From NCBI GenBank assembly GCA_964533145.1, contig CAZHLG010000001.1, forward strand, positions 1-62,848: a DNA stretch of 62,848 bases, given 5' to 3'. This DNA comes from CAITQP01 sp964533145. GTDB lineage: Bacteria > Patescibacteriota > Minisyncoccia > Phycocordibacterales > UBA9973. A program made the translations under genes and the position numbers. Shown here piece after piece: positions 7,332 to 14,889 of the stretch. Each line of letters starts with the position of its first letter. Position 1 is the first letter of the stretch. The notes under the pieces were generated by a model that saw nothing but the letters and a program-made list of their open reading frames with translations, ran no database searches and had not been told where the DNA came from.

Positions 7332-7943
7332 ATGCAGATAGGTCCCAAATACAAGATCGCCCGCCGCCTCGGAGCTGCCGTCTTCGAAAAGACACAGACG
7401 CAGAAGTTCCAGCTTTCCGAAGCACGTCACGCCCGCAAGAAGAGCGACAAGCGCCCGAAGGCTCCTTCGGATTTCGGCTTGCAGCTCATCGAAAAGCAGC
7501 GCGTGCGCTTTTCCTATGGCATCACGGAAAAGCAGCTCGTGAAGTACGTGCAGAAGGCGACCGAGACGCATGGCGTGAACCCGTCCGAGAAGCTCTTCGG
7601 CTTGCTTGAGACCCGTCTCGACAACGTCGTGTACCGCCTCGGCCTCGCTCATACCCGCCGCCTCGCCCGCCAGATGGTCTCGCACGGTCATTTCACCGTG
7701 AACGGCACCCGCACGACGGTCCCGTCGTACACGGTCAAGCCGGGCGACGTCATCTCTGTCCGCGAAGGCTCCAAGAAGAGCGTCATGTTCGCCGACCTTT
7801 CCAAGAAGCTCCAGAATTATTCCGTTCCGAAGTGGCTCAAGCTCGATGTCGAAAAGATGTCGGCGACGGTCGAAGGCGCTCCGGCGCTCGAGACCGGCGG
7901 CTTCGTGAACCTCAATACCGTCTTCGAGTACTACAGCCGCTAA
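7332..7943 (+). CDS. rpsD: 30S ribosomal protein uS4
   Basis: A 203-aa primary 16S rRNA-binding protein and 30S assembly nucleator. The S4 RNA-binding fold is visible as LETRLDNVVYRLGLAHTRRLARQMVSHGHFTVNG. The N-terminal part lacks the Cys cluster of zinc-binding S4, so this is the zinc-free form. Length is normal. It starts 40 nt after rpsK in the same run. Confidence 0.97.
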   Translation: MQIGPKYKIARRLGAAVFEKTQTQKFQLSEARHARKKSDKRPKAPSDFGLQLIEKQRVRFSYGITEKQLVKYVQKATETHGVNPSEKLFGLLETRLDNVVYRLGLAHTRRLARQMVSHGHFTVNGTRTTVPSYTVKPGDVISVREGSKKSVMFADLSKKLQNYSVPKWLKLDVEKMSATVEGAPALETGGFVNLNTVFEYYSR

Positions 7944-7991
7944 GGCACCTTTCATTAGCGTACGCATTATCAATTATTTAATTCGCATACT

Positions 7992-8957
7992 ATGTCGGAC
8001 CACAGCATCATCCTCCCTTCGAAGCCTCGCGTCGTCTCCGAGACGGAGCAGAAGGGCGTGTACGAGATCGACGGGCTCGCTCCGGGCTACGGCCACACGC
8101 TCGGCAACAGCCTCCGCCGCATCGTGCTTTCCTCGCTTCCGGGCGCGGCCATCACGCAGGTCAAAATCGACGGCGTGTCGCATGAGTTCTCGACCATCGC
8201 GGGCGTCAAAGAAGACGCCGTGCTTATTCTCCTGTCCCTCAAGAAGGTCCGCTTCAAGATGATCGGCGATGAGCCGCAGACCGCGACCATCTCCATCAAG
8301 GGCGCCAAGACCGTGACCGCAGGCGACATCAAGGCCGGCAGTCAGCTCGAGGTGCTCAACCCGGAGCTCTACATCGCCGAGCTTACCGACAAGTCGGCTT
8401 CGCTCGAGGTTGAGATCCGCGTAGAAAAAGGCCTCGGCTTCGTTCCGCGCGACATGCATGCAAAGGAAAAGATGGACATCGGCACGATCGCCGTTGACGC
8501 CATCTTCACGCCGATCCGCCGCGTCTCGTACGAGGTTGAGAACATGCGCGTGGGAGACAAGACCAACCACAACCGCCTCCGCATGCTCATCGAGACCGAC
8601 GGCACCGTTTCGCCCCGCGAGGCGCTCGAGTCGTCCATCCGCATCATGATCGAGCAGCTCTCCGCGATCGTCGGCTTTGCCGAGGCCGCACAGGAGGCCG
8701 CTCCTGAGTCCGACACTGCCGCCGCCGACGCCGCTCCCGAGCAGAAAGACGACATGAGCGAGGTCTTGAAGACCCGCATCGACACCCTTGATTTCTCCAC
8801 CCGGACCCTGAACGCCCTCACCGATGCGGGCATTCGGACGCTCGGCGGCCTCGCTCGCAAGAAGAAAGAAGATCTTCTTGAGATCGAAGGCATGGGAGAA
8901 AAGGGCATTCAGGAGATTAAACGCATTTTGTCGAACTACGGCATCGCTCTGAAATAG
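7992..8957 (+). CDS. rpoA: RNA polymerase subunit alpha
   Basis: A 321-aa alpha subunit. The N-terminal dimerisation and assembly domain shows GLAPGYGHTLGNSLRRIVLSS and later MRVGDKTNHNRLRMLIETDG. An Ala/Asp/Glu-rich linker (residues about 232-255) leads to a complete C-terminal domain (LDFSTRTLNALTDAGIRTLGGLA, then LLEIEGMGEKGIQEI), which can contact UP elements and activators. It is in its standard place between rpsD and rplQ. Confidence 0.97.
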   Translation: MSDHSIILPSKPRVVSETEQKGVYEIDGLAPGYGHTLGNSLRRIVLSSLPGAAITQVKIDGVSHEFSTIAGVKEDAVLILLSLKKVRFKMIGDEPQTATISIKGAKTVTAGDIKAGSQLEVLNPELYIAELTDKSASLEVEIRVEKGLGFVPRDMHAKEKMDIGTIAVDAIFTPIRRVSYEVENMRVGDKTNHNRLRMLIETDGTVSPREALESSIRIMIEQLSAIVGFAEAAQEAAPESDTAAADAAPEQKDDMSEVLKTRIDTLDFSTRTLNALTDAGIRTLGGLARKKKEDLLEIEGMGEKGIQEIKRILSNYGIALK

Positions 8958-8981
8958 GGGAGGTTCTGTTCGCATACCACA

Positions 8982-9335
8982 ATGAGACACTCAAACACCA
9001 ACAGAAAATTCGGACGCACCCGCAAGGTCCGCAGCACGTTCCTCAAGGGACTTGCGCTCGACCTCATCCGCCGGGGCAAGATCACCACGACGGAGGCTCG
9101 CGCCAAGGAGCTTCGCAAGGTCGTCGAGCCGCTTGTGACCCTCGCCAAGAAGGAGGATCTCGCGAGCCGCCGCCTTGTGACGAGCCGCCTGATGAACCGC
9201 GCGACCGAGACGAAGAAGCTCTTCGATGAGATCGCGCCCAATTACAAGAGCCGCCGCGGAGGCTACACGCGCATCACGCGCCTCCCGGTCCGCAAGTCGG
9301 ACGCTGCCCGCATGGCAGTGATCGAGTTCGTGTAA
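8982..9335 (+). CDS. rplQ: 50S ribosomal protein bL17
   Basis: A 117-aa bL17 from the polypeptide exit-tunnel side of the 50S subunit. It begins MRHSNTNRKFGRTRKVRSTF (family: MRHxxxGRKLGRxxxHR) and ends with a YTRITRLPVRKSDAARMAVIEFV tail typical of the family. It follows rpoA by 24 nt. Confidence 0.96.
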   Translation: MRHSNTNRKFGRTRKVRSTFLKGLALDLIRRGKITTTEARAKELRKVVEPLVTLAKKEDLASRRLVTSRLMNRATETKKLFDEIAPNYKSRRGGYTRITRLPVRKSDAARMAVIEFV

Positions 9336-9353
9336 TCGGCAGGAAGTACAGTC

Positions 9354-9722
9354 ATGAACACAGCAACGAACACAATGAAGCACACCGTCATCGACGCATC
9401 GGGCAAGACGCTCGGCCGCGTCGCGAGCGCCGCGGCAGTCGCCCTCATGGGCAAGGACGCCGCTACGTTCGAGCGCCACATGATGACCGGCGGCCTGGTC
9501 ACCATCGAGAACGCCGGCAAGATCAAGATCGACCCGCGCAAGCTCACGACGAAGCTCTACGAGCACTACTCGGGCTATCCGGGCGGTTTCCGCGAGGAGT
9601 CGCTCGCGCAGCTTCTTGAGAAGAAGGGCATCGAGGAAGCACTTCGCCGCGCAGTCTACGGCATGCTTCCGGGCAACAAGCTCCGCCCGCGCATCATGAA
9701 GAACCTTAGCATCACCAAGTAG
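9354..9722 (+). CDS. rplM: 50S ribosomal protein uL13
   Basis: A 122-aa uL13, an early 50S assembly protein. Landmarks are VIDASGKTLGRVASAAAVALMGKD, YEHYSGYPGGFREES and RRAVYGMLPGNKLRPRIMKNL. ATG 9354 has GGA 9 nt upstream (AGGAAGTACAGTC); an internal Met at residue 8 would also give a plausible product. It is slightly shorter than the ~142-aa E. coli protein at both ends. Confidence 0.95.
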   Translation: MNTATNTMKHTVIDASGKTLGRVASAAAVALMGKDAATFERHMMTGGLVTIENAGKIKIDPRKLTTKLYEHYSGYPGGFREESLAQLLEKKGIEEALRRAVYGMLPGNKLRPRIMKNLSITK

Positions 9723-9726
9723 TCAT

Positions 9727-10128
9727 ATGGCAGACAAGAAACAGTATGTAGAGAAGATCGGCCGCCGCAAGACCTCGACCAGCCGCGTGCGCCTGACCCC
9801 GTCCGCGAAGAGCTCCTTCACGGTCAACGGCAAGGATGTCAAGGACTACTTCCCGGGCGCAGCGCTCGGCAAGATCGTCCATGACGCCATGGAACTCGTC
9901 CAGCCGGACGAGAAGTTCGAGATCACGGTCACGGTTGAGGGCGGCGGCATCCACTCCCAGGCGGAGGCGGTGCGCCACGCTCTCGCGCGCTTCTTCGCCG
10001 AAGTCTCCGAGGATTCGAAGACCAAGCTCAAGAAAGAAGGCTACCTCAAGCGCGATCCGCGCTCCAAGGAACGCCGTAAGTTCGGCCTCAAGAAGGCTCG
10101 CAAGGCCCCGCAGTGGTCCAAGCGCTAA
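9727..10128 (+). CDS. rpsI: 30S ribosomal protein uS9
   Basis: A 133-aa uS9 whose C-terminal tail reaches the P-site tRNA. Landmarks are EKIGRRKTSTSRVRLTPS, FTVNGKDVKDYFPG, GGGIHSQAEAVRHALAR and the ending RRKFGLKKARKAPQWSKR. It starts 4 nt after rplM; the two are cotranscribed in most bacteria. It is the last gene before a strong terminator. Confidence 0.96.
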   Translation: MADKKQYVEKIGRRKTSTSRVRLTPSAKSSFTVNGKDVKDYFPGAALGKIVHDAMELVQPDEKFEITVTVEGGGIHSQAEAVRHALARFFAEVSEDSKTKLKKEGYLKRDPRSKERRKFGLKKARKAPQWSKR

Positions 10129-10146
10129 CGTCTACTTTCAAAAAAA

Positions 10147-10170
10147 CCGCACGGTACCGTGCGGTTTTTT
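10147..10170 (+). terminator. Rho-independent terminator of the ribosomal run
   Basis: CCGCACGGTACCGTGCGG (self-complementary) followed by TTTTTT and preceded by AAAAAA, so it may also act on the other strand. Confidence 0.92.
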
Positions 10171-10178
10171 GCTATACT
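10170..10178 (+). promoter_or_regulatory. Extended leaderless -10 box of the alkyltransferase gene
   Basis: TGCTATACT ends 6 nt before ATG 10185. Its T overlaps the terminator tail. Confidence 0.68.
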
Positions 10179-10184
10179 GCCCGC

Positions 10185-10451
10185 ATGCAAAAGACGTTCG
10201 CGGAAAAGGTGCGCGCCGTCGTGGCGCAGATCCCGAAAGGGCAGACCATGACCTATGCCGAGGTGGCGGCCAAGGCCGGCAATCCGCGCGCGGCGCGGGC
10301 GGTCGGTTCGGTCATGAAAAAGAATTACGACCCAGCCGTGCCGTGCCATCGAGTGATACGGAGCGACGGTCTCATCGGGGAATACAATCGCGGAGGTCGC
10401 GAGGAAAAAATCCGTAAGCTGGTGGCCGAAGGCGCCATTGCCGAGCTTTAG
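10185..10451 (+). CDS. One-domain O6-alkylguanine-DNA alkyltransferase
   Basis: An 88-aa protein made only of the DNA-binding/active-site domain of the Ogt/MGMT family. It has the winged helix-turn-helix start (VRAVVAQIPKGQTMTYAEVAAKAG), the NPRAARAVGSVMKKN arginine-finger helix, and the active-site PCHR at residues 53-56 with acceptor Cys54. Alkyltransferase-like proteins carry Trp at that position, so this one should still take up alkyl groups in a suicide reaction that repairs O6-alkylguanine. The N-terminal ribonuclease-H-like domain of full-length enzymes is absent. ATG 10185 is fixed by the promoter. Confidence 0.9.
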   Translation: MQKTFAEKVRAVVAQIPKGQTMTYAEVAAKAGNPRAARAVGSVMKKNYDPAVPCHRVIRSDGLIGEYNRGGREEKIRKLVAEGAIAEL

Positions 10452-10612
10452 CATTAGTTCGGTGTTTTTTCATGCACGAAGTAGTGTAATGCGAGTGAGC
10501 GGGTTCGTTGTCACGGGAAGCGGCACAGAGCGTAATGACACATAGGCAATCGAGCCAGCGGGCGCCGGCCAGTCGAGCCGCATGCCCCATTTATCACTCA
10601 ACGGACCATACT

Positions 10613-10765
10613 ATGCTACTCACTATCGCGTTCATTCTTCTTGTGCTCTGGGCTCTTGGCGTGGTCGGCGTGTACACGATCGGCTGGTTCATCCACTTGC
10701 TGCTCGTGGCCGCGATCATCCTGTTCCTGGTCCGCGTCATCGAAGGGCGCAATCCTGTCGCGTAA
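10613..10765 (+). CDS. lmo0937-like small membrane protein
   Basis: A 50-aa hydrophobic protein, MLLTIAFILLVLWALGVVG with a second helix IGWFIHLLLVAAIILFLVRV and the ending EGRNPVA. Two closely spaced membrane segments around a GVYTIGWF turn match the lmo0937 family of very small membrane proteins, often stress-linked but of unknown function. A longer frame begins at 10508, but only the last 50 codons look like protein. A possible promoter (TTGTCA 10508, 17 bp, CGTAAT 10531) lies upstream. Confidence 0.72.
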   Translation: MLLTIAFILLVLWALGVVGVYTIGWFIHLLLVAAIILFLVRVIEGRNPVA

Positions 10766-10780
10766 GCGCTTTGCTCTGTG

Positions 10781-10812
10781 CGCGCGGCGCCCGGCATGCC
10801 GGGCGCCGCGCG
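10781..10812. repeat. Perfect 32-bp GC palindrome
   Basis: Two 16-bp arms (10781-10796 and 10797-10812) with no spacer, almost pure G+C. It lies between the lmo0937-like gene and grpE. It could act as a terminator stem although the following TCTCTGTCTG is a poor U-tract, or as a protein-binding site. Confidence 0.7.
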
Positions 10813-10847
10813 TCTCTGTCTGTGCTTGCGCAAATCCTCGCGGCGAA

Positions 10848-10853
10848 TACAAT
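10848..10853 (+). promoter_or_regulatory. -10 box of grpE
   Basis: TACAAT ends 8 nt before ATG 10862; leader of 0-2 nt. Confidence 0.55.
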
Positions 10854-10861
10854 AGGTGCGT

Positions 10862-11425
10862 ATGGATACGCATGAAGAAAACACGGACGATGTGGTCTTT
10901 GAAGACACTGCCGAAGGGGAAGGGGAGGCTTTTTCCAAAGACAAGATCAAAAAACTGCGTGACGACCTGAAGGCCGCACAGGCCGAACGGGCCGACTATC
11001 TCGCGAACTGGCAGAAAGAACGCGCGGACTTCATCAACTACAAGAAATCAGAGGAAGACCGGCGCAAGCAGTCGCTTGAGTATGCGCGGGAGCGCTTTGC
11101 GGAGGAATTGCTGCCGGTGCTCGATGCCTACGGCATGATGAGTTCCAACAAGGATTCCTGGGAAAAGGTGGACAAGGCGTGGCGCCAGGGTGTCGAATAC
11201 ATTCAGGGTCAGCTTGTGAAGGTCCTTGCCGATAACGGCATAACCGAGATTTCCCCGAAAGAGGGCGACCATGCCGATGCCGCACTGCACGACCTGATCG
11301 GCACGGTTCCTACGGAAGATCCGACAAAGGACCACACTGTCGCCGTCGTGATGCAAAAAGGCTATGCGCTGCGCGATCGCGTCATACGTCCTGCGCGCGT
11401 CACTGTCTACGCCCTCGCGCAGTAG
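10862..11425 (+). CDS. grpE: Nucleotide exchange factor GrpE
   Basis: A 187-aa GrpE, the ADP-release factor for DnaK. An acidic N-terminal tail (EENTDDVVFEDTAEGEGE) is followed by the long paired helix (KLRDDLKAAQAERADYLANW, then RADFINYKKSEEDRR) and the beta-wing (KEGDHADAALHDLIGTVP, DHTVAVVMQKGYALRDRVIRPARVTV). Start ATG 10862 follows the -10 box; GTG 10856 would overlap the promoter. dnaK lies 680 bp away, with a divergent regulator gene between them. Confidence 0.95.
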   Translation: MDTHEENTDDVVFEDTAEGEGEAFSKDKIKKLRDDLKAAQAERADYLANWQKERADFINYKKSEEDRRKQSLEYARERFAEELLPVLDAYGMMSSNKDSWEKVDKAWRQGVEYIQGQLVKVLADNGITEISPKEGDHADAALHDLIGTVPTEDPTKDHTVAVVMQKGYALRDRVIRPARVTVYALAQ

Positions 11426-11431
11426 CGCAGA

Positions 11432-11974
11432 TTATGCGGCGTACGCAGCTCTGAAAAGCCGTTCGGTCTCTTCGTCGAGCGTGTCTGTCACGATCACCAT
11501 GAGTTCGCTCGAGAGGCCGAAGTCTTTTTTGATGTTCTGGAACAGGAACTCGAACGGGAAGGGCGATACCCATGCGGAATTCTTGAGCAATACGAATCCT
11601 GCTTTTTTGAGCAGATAGCGCAGTGCGTCGCGTTCGGCTTTGCGGCTTTCGGGAAGATCGAGCAGTACGATGCGCCACTTGCCGTCCCAGGCCGGGTTCG
11701 CGAGGGACGTCTTTGAGTCCAGCTTGGCGCTGGCGGCACGCTGGCGGCCTTTTTGCGTCAGGCGGGCGTATTCGCCGTTCGGCGATGCCAGGCGCTCCAC
11801 CAGACCCGTTTCCGTGAGGTTTCTGAGGCTGCGGGCAAGAGCGTAGCGATCTGTAGCCGCAGGCCGTTTTCCGCCGTCGCTTGTCAGCTCAGCTTCGAGG
11901 TCTTCGATGCTGGCCGCACGTTTTCCGGACAGGGAAGCGAGGATTTTCTTAGAAAAATCAGCCTTTTTTTGCAT
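11432..11974 (-). CDS. PaaX-like/Cas2-fold transcriptional regulator candidate
   Basis: A 180-aa protein. The N-terminal ~85 residues look like a winged helix-turn-helix (RYALARSLRNLTETGLVERL, then YARLTQKGRQRA). The C-terminal part (WRIVLLDLPESRKAERDALRYLLKKAGFVLLKNSAWVSPF and on) matches the ferredoxin-like fold shared by PaaX repressors and Cas2. A fused DNA-binding domain and the lack of any CRISPR array or cas gene make a regulator far more likely than Cas2. The gene converges on grpE (6 nt between stops) and diverges from dnaK, so regulation of these chaperone genes is a reasonable but unproven guess. Confidence 0.7.
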   Translation of the reverse strand: MQKKADFSKKILASLSGKRAASIEDLEAELTSDGGKRPAATDRYALARSLRNLTETGLVERLASPNGEYARLTQKGRQRAASAKLDSKTSLANPAWDGKWRIVLLDLPESRKAERDALRYLLKKAGFVLLKNSAWVSPFPFEFLFQNIKKDFGLSSELMVIVTDTLDEETERLFRAAYAA

Positions 11975-11980
11975 ATCGAG

Positions 11981-11989
11981 AGTATAGCA
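11981..11989 (-). promoter_or_regulatory. Extended leaderless -10 box of the PaaX-like gene
   Basis: Read on the minus strand, TGCTATACT ends exactly 6 nt before ATG 11974. Confidence 0.68.
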
Positions 11990-12033
11990 TAGCCGGTGGA
12001 TATTTCAACTAATATTCCGCGAACGTGAAAAAC

Positions 12034-12062
12034 TTGTCAAAAGTTATACACAGGTGTATACT
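12034..12062 (+). promoter_or_regulatory. dnaK promoter with internal palindrome
   Basis: TTGTCA (12034-12039), 17-bp spacer, TATACT (12057-12062); +1 about 12069, leader about 36 nt. A palindrome TATACAC-AG-GTGTATA (12045-12060) fills the spacer and enters the -10 box, an operator-like position. No CIRCE element (TTAGCACTC-N9-GAGTGCTAA) is present. Confidence 0.72.
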
Positions 12063-12104
12063 GGCCGTACAAGTAAGCAATTAACAGTAATCACCAAGCA
12101 TCAT

Positions 12105-14000
12105 ATGAGCAAAATCATCGGTATCGACTTGGGCACGACAAACTCGGCGTTCGCCGTCATCGAGGGCGGCCAGCCGAAGATCATCGAGAACGCGGAAGGC
12201 ATGCGCACCACGCCGTCCATCGTCGCGCTCGCCAAGAACGGCGATCGTCTTGTCGGCGTCACCGCCAAGCGCCAGGCTATCACGAACCCGAAGAACACCA
12301 TCTATCAGATCAAGCGCTTCATCGGCCACACGTTCGACGAGGCCGACGTTCAGAAAGACATCGGCGCCGTTCCGTTCGAAACCCGCAAGTCCGCCAACGG
12401 CGGCCTTGAGGTCAAGATGGGCGAGGATTGGAAGCGTCCGGAAGAGGTCTCTGCGATGATCCTTCAGAAGATCAAGGCGGATGCGGAAGCGCGTCTTGGC
12501 GACACTGTCACGGAGGCGGTCATCACCGTTCCGGCATACTTCAACGATGCGCAGCGTCAGGCAACCAAGGATGCGGGCGCCATCGCCGGCCTTGAAGTGA
12601 AGCGCATCATCAACGAACCGACAGCTGCGGCGCTCGCGTACGGTTTCAACAAGAACAAGAACGAAAAGATCGCCGTCTTCGACTTCGGCGGCGGTACGTT
12701 CGACGTGTCCATCCTCGAGGTGGGCGATGACGTGATCGAAGTGAAGTCCACCGACGGCGATTCGCACCTCGGCGGCAAGGACATCGACCAGAAGATCATG
12801 AATTGGCTCGCCGAGGGCTTTCAGAAAGAGAACGGCGTCGATCTCCGCAAGGACCCGCTCGCCCGCCAGCGTCTTGACGATGCCGCTGAGAAGGCCAAGA
12901 TCGAGCTTTCGACCGCAGTCGAGACCGAGATCAACATCCCGTTCATCACGAGCGGCGAGGCCGGCCCGATGCACCTTGTGCGCACGATGAAGCGTGCCGA
13001 GCTCGAAGAGCTTACGCGCGAATTCATCGACCGCGCAATGATGATCACGAAGCGCGCCGTCGAGGCGAGCCCGTTCAAGGTCGGCGAGATCAACGAGGTC
13101 ATCCTCGTCGGCGGCCAGACCCGCATGCCGCTCCTGCAGTCCGAGGTAGAGAAGTTCTTCGGCAAGAAGCCGCACATGGGCGTGAACCCGGACGAAGTGG
13201 TCGCGCTCGGCGCAGCCGTCCAGGGCGGCGTGCTCAAGGGCGAGGTGCGCGACGTGCTCCTGCTTGACGTGATTCCGCTCTCGCTCGGCATCGAGACGCT
13301 CGGCGGCGTTGCTACGAAGCTTATCGAGAAGAACACCACCATCCCGGCGCAGAAGTCGCAGGTCTTCTCGACCGCGGCCGACAACCAGACGAGCGTTGAG
13401 ATCCATATCACGCAAGGCGAGCGCCCGATGGCAACCGACAACAAGAGCATCGGACGCTTCATCCTCGACGGCATCCCGCCGGCTCCGCGCGGCATGCCGC
13501 AGATCGAGGTCTCGTTCGACGTCGACGCGAACGGCATCCTGAATGTGACGGCCAAGGATAAGGCTTCAGGCAAGTCGCAGAGCATCCGCATCGAGGCGAG
13601 CTCGGGCCTTTCCAAGGAAGAGATCGAGAAGATGCAGAAGGAGGCCGAGCTGCACGCCGAAGAAGACGCCAAGAAGAAGGATGCGGCTGATGTGAAGAAC
13701 ACCGCAGAGATGATGCTCTTCACCGCCGAGAAGTCGCTCAAAGATGCCGACGACAAGGTTCCGGCGGATGTGAAGTCCGCCGTCGAGGCCAAGATCGCCG
13801 ATCTTAAGACCGCCAAGGAGGGCAGCGATATGGATGCGATCAAGAAGGCGACTGAAGCGCTTTCCACGGAGATGATGAAGATCGGCGAAGCCATGCAGAA
13901 GGCAGGCGTACAGCCGGATGCCGGCACGTCTGCCGAGCCGCAGCCTGAGGAAATCAAAAACGAGGACCAGGGCCCGGTGCAGGACGCTGAGACTAAGTAA
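12105..14000 (+). CDS. dnaK: Chaperone DnaK (Hsp70)
   Basis: A 631-aa Hsp70 of normal length. The ATPase domain shows IIGIDLGTTNSAFAVIEGG, EAVITVPAYFNDAQRQATKDAG, NEPTAAALAYGF, AVFDFGGGTFDVSIL and ILVGGQTRMPLL. The substrate-binding domain follows (DVIPLSLGIETLGG, QVFSTAADNQTSVEIHITQGE), then an alpha-helical lid and an acidic tail ending EIKNEDQGPVQDAETK. Start ATG 12105 begins the family core; the upstream in-frame start at 12054 precedes the transcription start. No dnaJ follows; a terminator does. Confidence 0.97.
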   Translation: MSKIIGIDLGTTNSAFAVIEGGQPKIIENAEGMRTTPSIVALAKNGDRLVGVTAKRQAITNPKNTIYQIKRFIGHTFDEADVQKDIGAVPFETRKSANGGLEVKMGEDWKRPEEVSAMILQKIKADAEARLGDTVTEAVITVPAYFNDAQRQATKDAGAIAGLEVKRIINEPTAAALAYGFNKNKNEKIAVFDFGGGTFDVSILEVGDDVIEVKSTDGDSHLGGKDIDQKIMNWLAEGFQKENGVDLRKDPLARQRLDDAAEKAKIELSTAVETEINIPFITSGEAGPMHLVRTMKRAELEELTREFIDRAMMITKRAVEASPFKVGEINEVILVGGQTRMPLLQSEVEKFFGKKPHMGVNPDEVVALGAAVQGGVLKGEVRDVLLLDVIPLSLGIETLGGVATKLIEKNTTIPAQKSQVFSTAADNQTSVEIHITQGERPMATDNKSIGRFILDGIPPAPRGMPQIEVSFDVDANGILNVTAKDKASGKSQSIRIEASSGLSKEEIEKMQKEAELHAEEDAKKKDAADVKNTAEMMLFTAEKSLKDADDKVPADVKSAVEAKIADLKTAKEGSDMDAIKKATEALSTEMMKIGEAMQKAGVQPDAGTSAEPQPEEIKNEDQGPVQDAETK

Positions 14001-14012
14001 TACCGTTTTTTG

Positions 14013-14042
14013 AAAAATCCCCTTATTTATAAGGGGATTTTT
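14013..14042 (+). terminator. Rho-independent terminator after dnaK
   Basis: AAAAATCCCCTTA / TAAGGGGATTTTT perfect stem with a 4-nt loop. Confidence 0.9.
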
Positions 14043-14051
14043 CTTACATGA

Positions 14052-14057
14052 TATAAT
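14052..14057 (+). promoter_or_regulatory. Leaderless -10 box of the DUF3298-like gene
   Basis: Consensus TATAAT ends 6 nt before ATG 14064. Confidence 0.65.
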
Positions 14058-14063
14058 CGCAAC

Positions 14064-14837
14064 ATGAAGAAACGACTGCTGTTCTTGGTGGTATTCAGTA
14101 TCCTTGCAGGGGCTCTTGTCTGGAAGTTCGCGCGGCATGCCGCTGCGCCGACCGTGCCGAAGCATGTCACGGCCATCACGGGAGCACAGAAGGTCTCCGG
14201 CGGGTACCGGTATGTGAAGGACTCCGATTTTTATACGATTGAGGTTGAGTATCCGGCCTCGACGAAGCTTTCCGGCGACGGCGAGAACCGCGCGCTCACA
14301 GTCATGGAAGATTGGGTCATCGAACGCATGCGTCAGTTCGAGTCGAATGCAGGGGAGATGCTCGACGCCCAGGAAAAAGCGCGTCTCACCGAGCAGGGCA
14401 GGAAGTACGCTCTTGGCATTTCCTATAAGCGGTATGATTCGGATGGCCGGATTTCATACGTTTATCAGATCTACGAGGATACGGGCGGCGCTCATCCGAA
14501 CACGTATTACATGACATTCGCGTTCGATCATGCGGGCATCAAGCTTGGTCTCGGTGATCTCTTCAAGCCGGACAGCCGCTATCTCGACCGGCTCTCCAAG
14601 ATCTCGTACGACTATCTCGTTGTTGATCTCGCCAAGCGCTTCGAATCGGAGCTCGACGAAGGCCAGCTCGACTGGATCCGCATGGGCACTGCGCCGAGTC
14701 CGGAGACACTGCAGTTTTTTTATCTCGACGGCGATGCTCTCGTGCTGATGTTCCCGCCGTATCAGGTTGCGGCATATGTCGCCGGCAAATCCGAGGTGCG
14801 GATTCCGCTTGAGACCATTGCGGATATTCTCAAGTAG
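14064..14837 (+). CDS. Secreted DUF3298-domain protein
   Basis: A 257-aa protein with an N-terminal membrane helix or signal peptide (MKKRLLFLVVFSILAGALVW). The segment DFYTIEVEYPA (about 53-63) resembles the DUF4163 N-terminal part, and IYEDTGGAHPNTYYMTFAFD (about 143-162) is the signature of DUF3298, the pair found in PdaC-type and RsiV-type extracytoplasmic proteins that bind lysozyme or peptidoglycan. The ending FPPYQVAAYVAGKSEVRIPL also fits DUF3298. No deacetylase domain is attached. It is probably an exported, membrane-tethered wall-associated protein; biochemical role unknown. Confidence 0.78.
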   Translation: MKKRLLFLVVFSILAGALVWKFARHAAAPTVPKHVTAITGAQKVSGGYRYVKDSDFYTIEVEYPASTKLSGDGENRALTVMEDWVIERMRQFESNAGEMLDAQEKARLTEQGRKYALGISYKRYDSDGRISYVYQIYEDTGGAHPNTYYMTFAFDHAGIKLGLGDLFKPDSRYLDRLSKISYDYLVVDLAKRFESELDEGQLDWIRMGTAPSPETLQFFYLDGDALVLMFPPYQVAAYVAGKSEVRIPLETIADILK

Positions 14838-14840
14838 TTT

Positions 14841-14869
14841 TTGACAACAACAAGAATAATTGGTACTAT
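14841..14869 (+). promoter_or_regulatory. Consensus promoter of the 127-aa secreted protein
   Basis: TTGACA (14841-14846), 17-bp spacer, TACTAT (14864-14869); +1 about 14876 and a 14-nt leader to ATG 14890. Confidence 0.78.
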
Positions 14870-14889
14870 GCAGGAAACGCACTGCACAT

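Noticed and set aside
11432..11974. Cas2 call for the 180-aa protein
   Set aside because: The C-terminal fold is Cas2-like, but an N-terminal winged helix is fused to it and no CRISPR array, cas1 or other cas gene is near.
12034..12104. CIRCE element at dnaK
   Set aside because: The palindrome present (TATACAC-AG-GTGTATA) does not match TTAGCACTC-N9-GAGTGCTAA.
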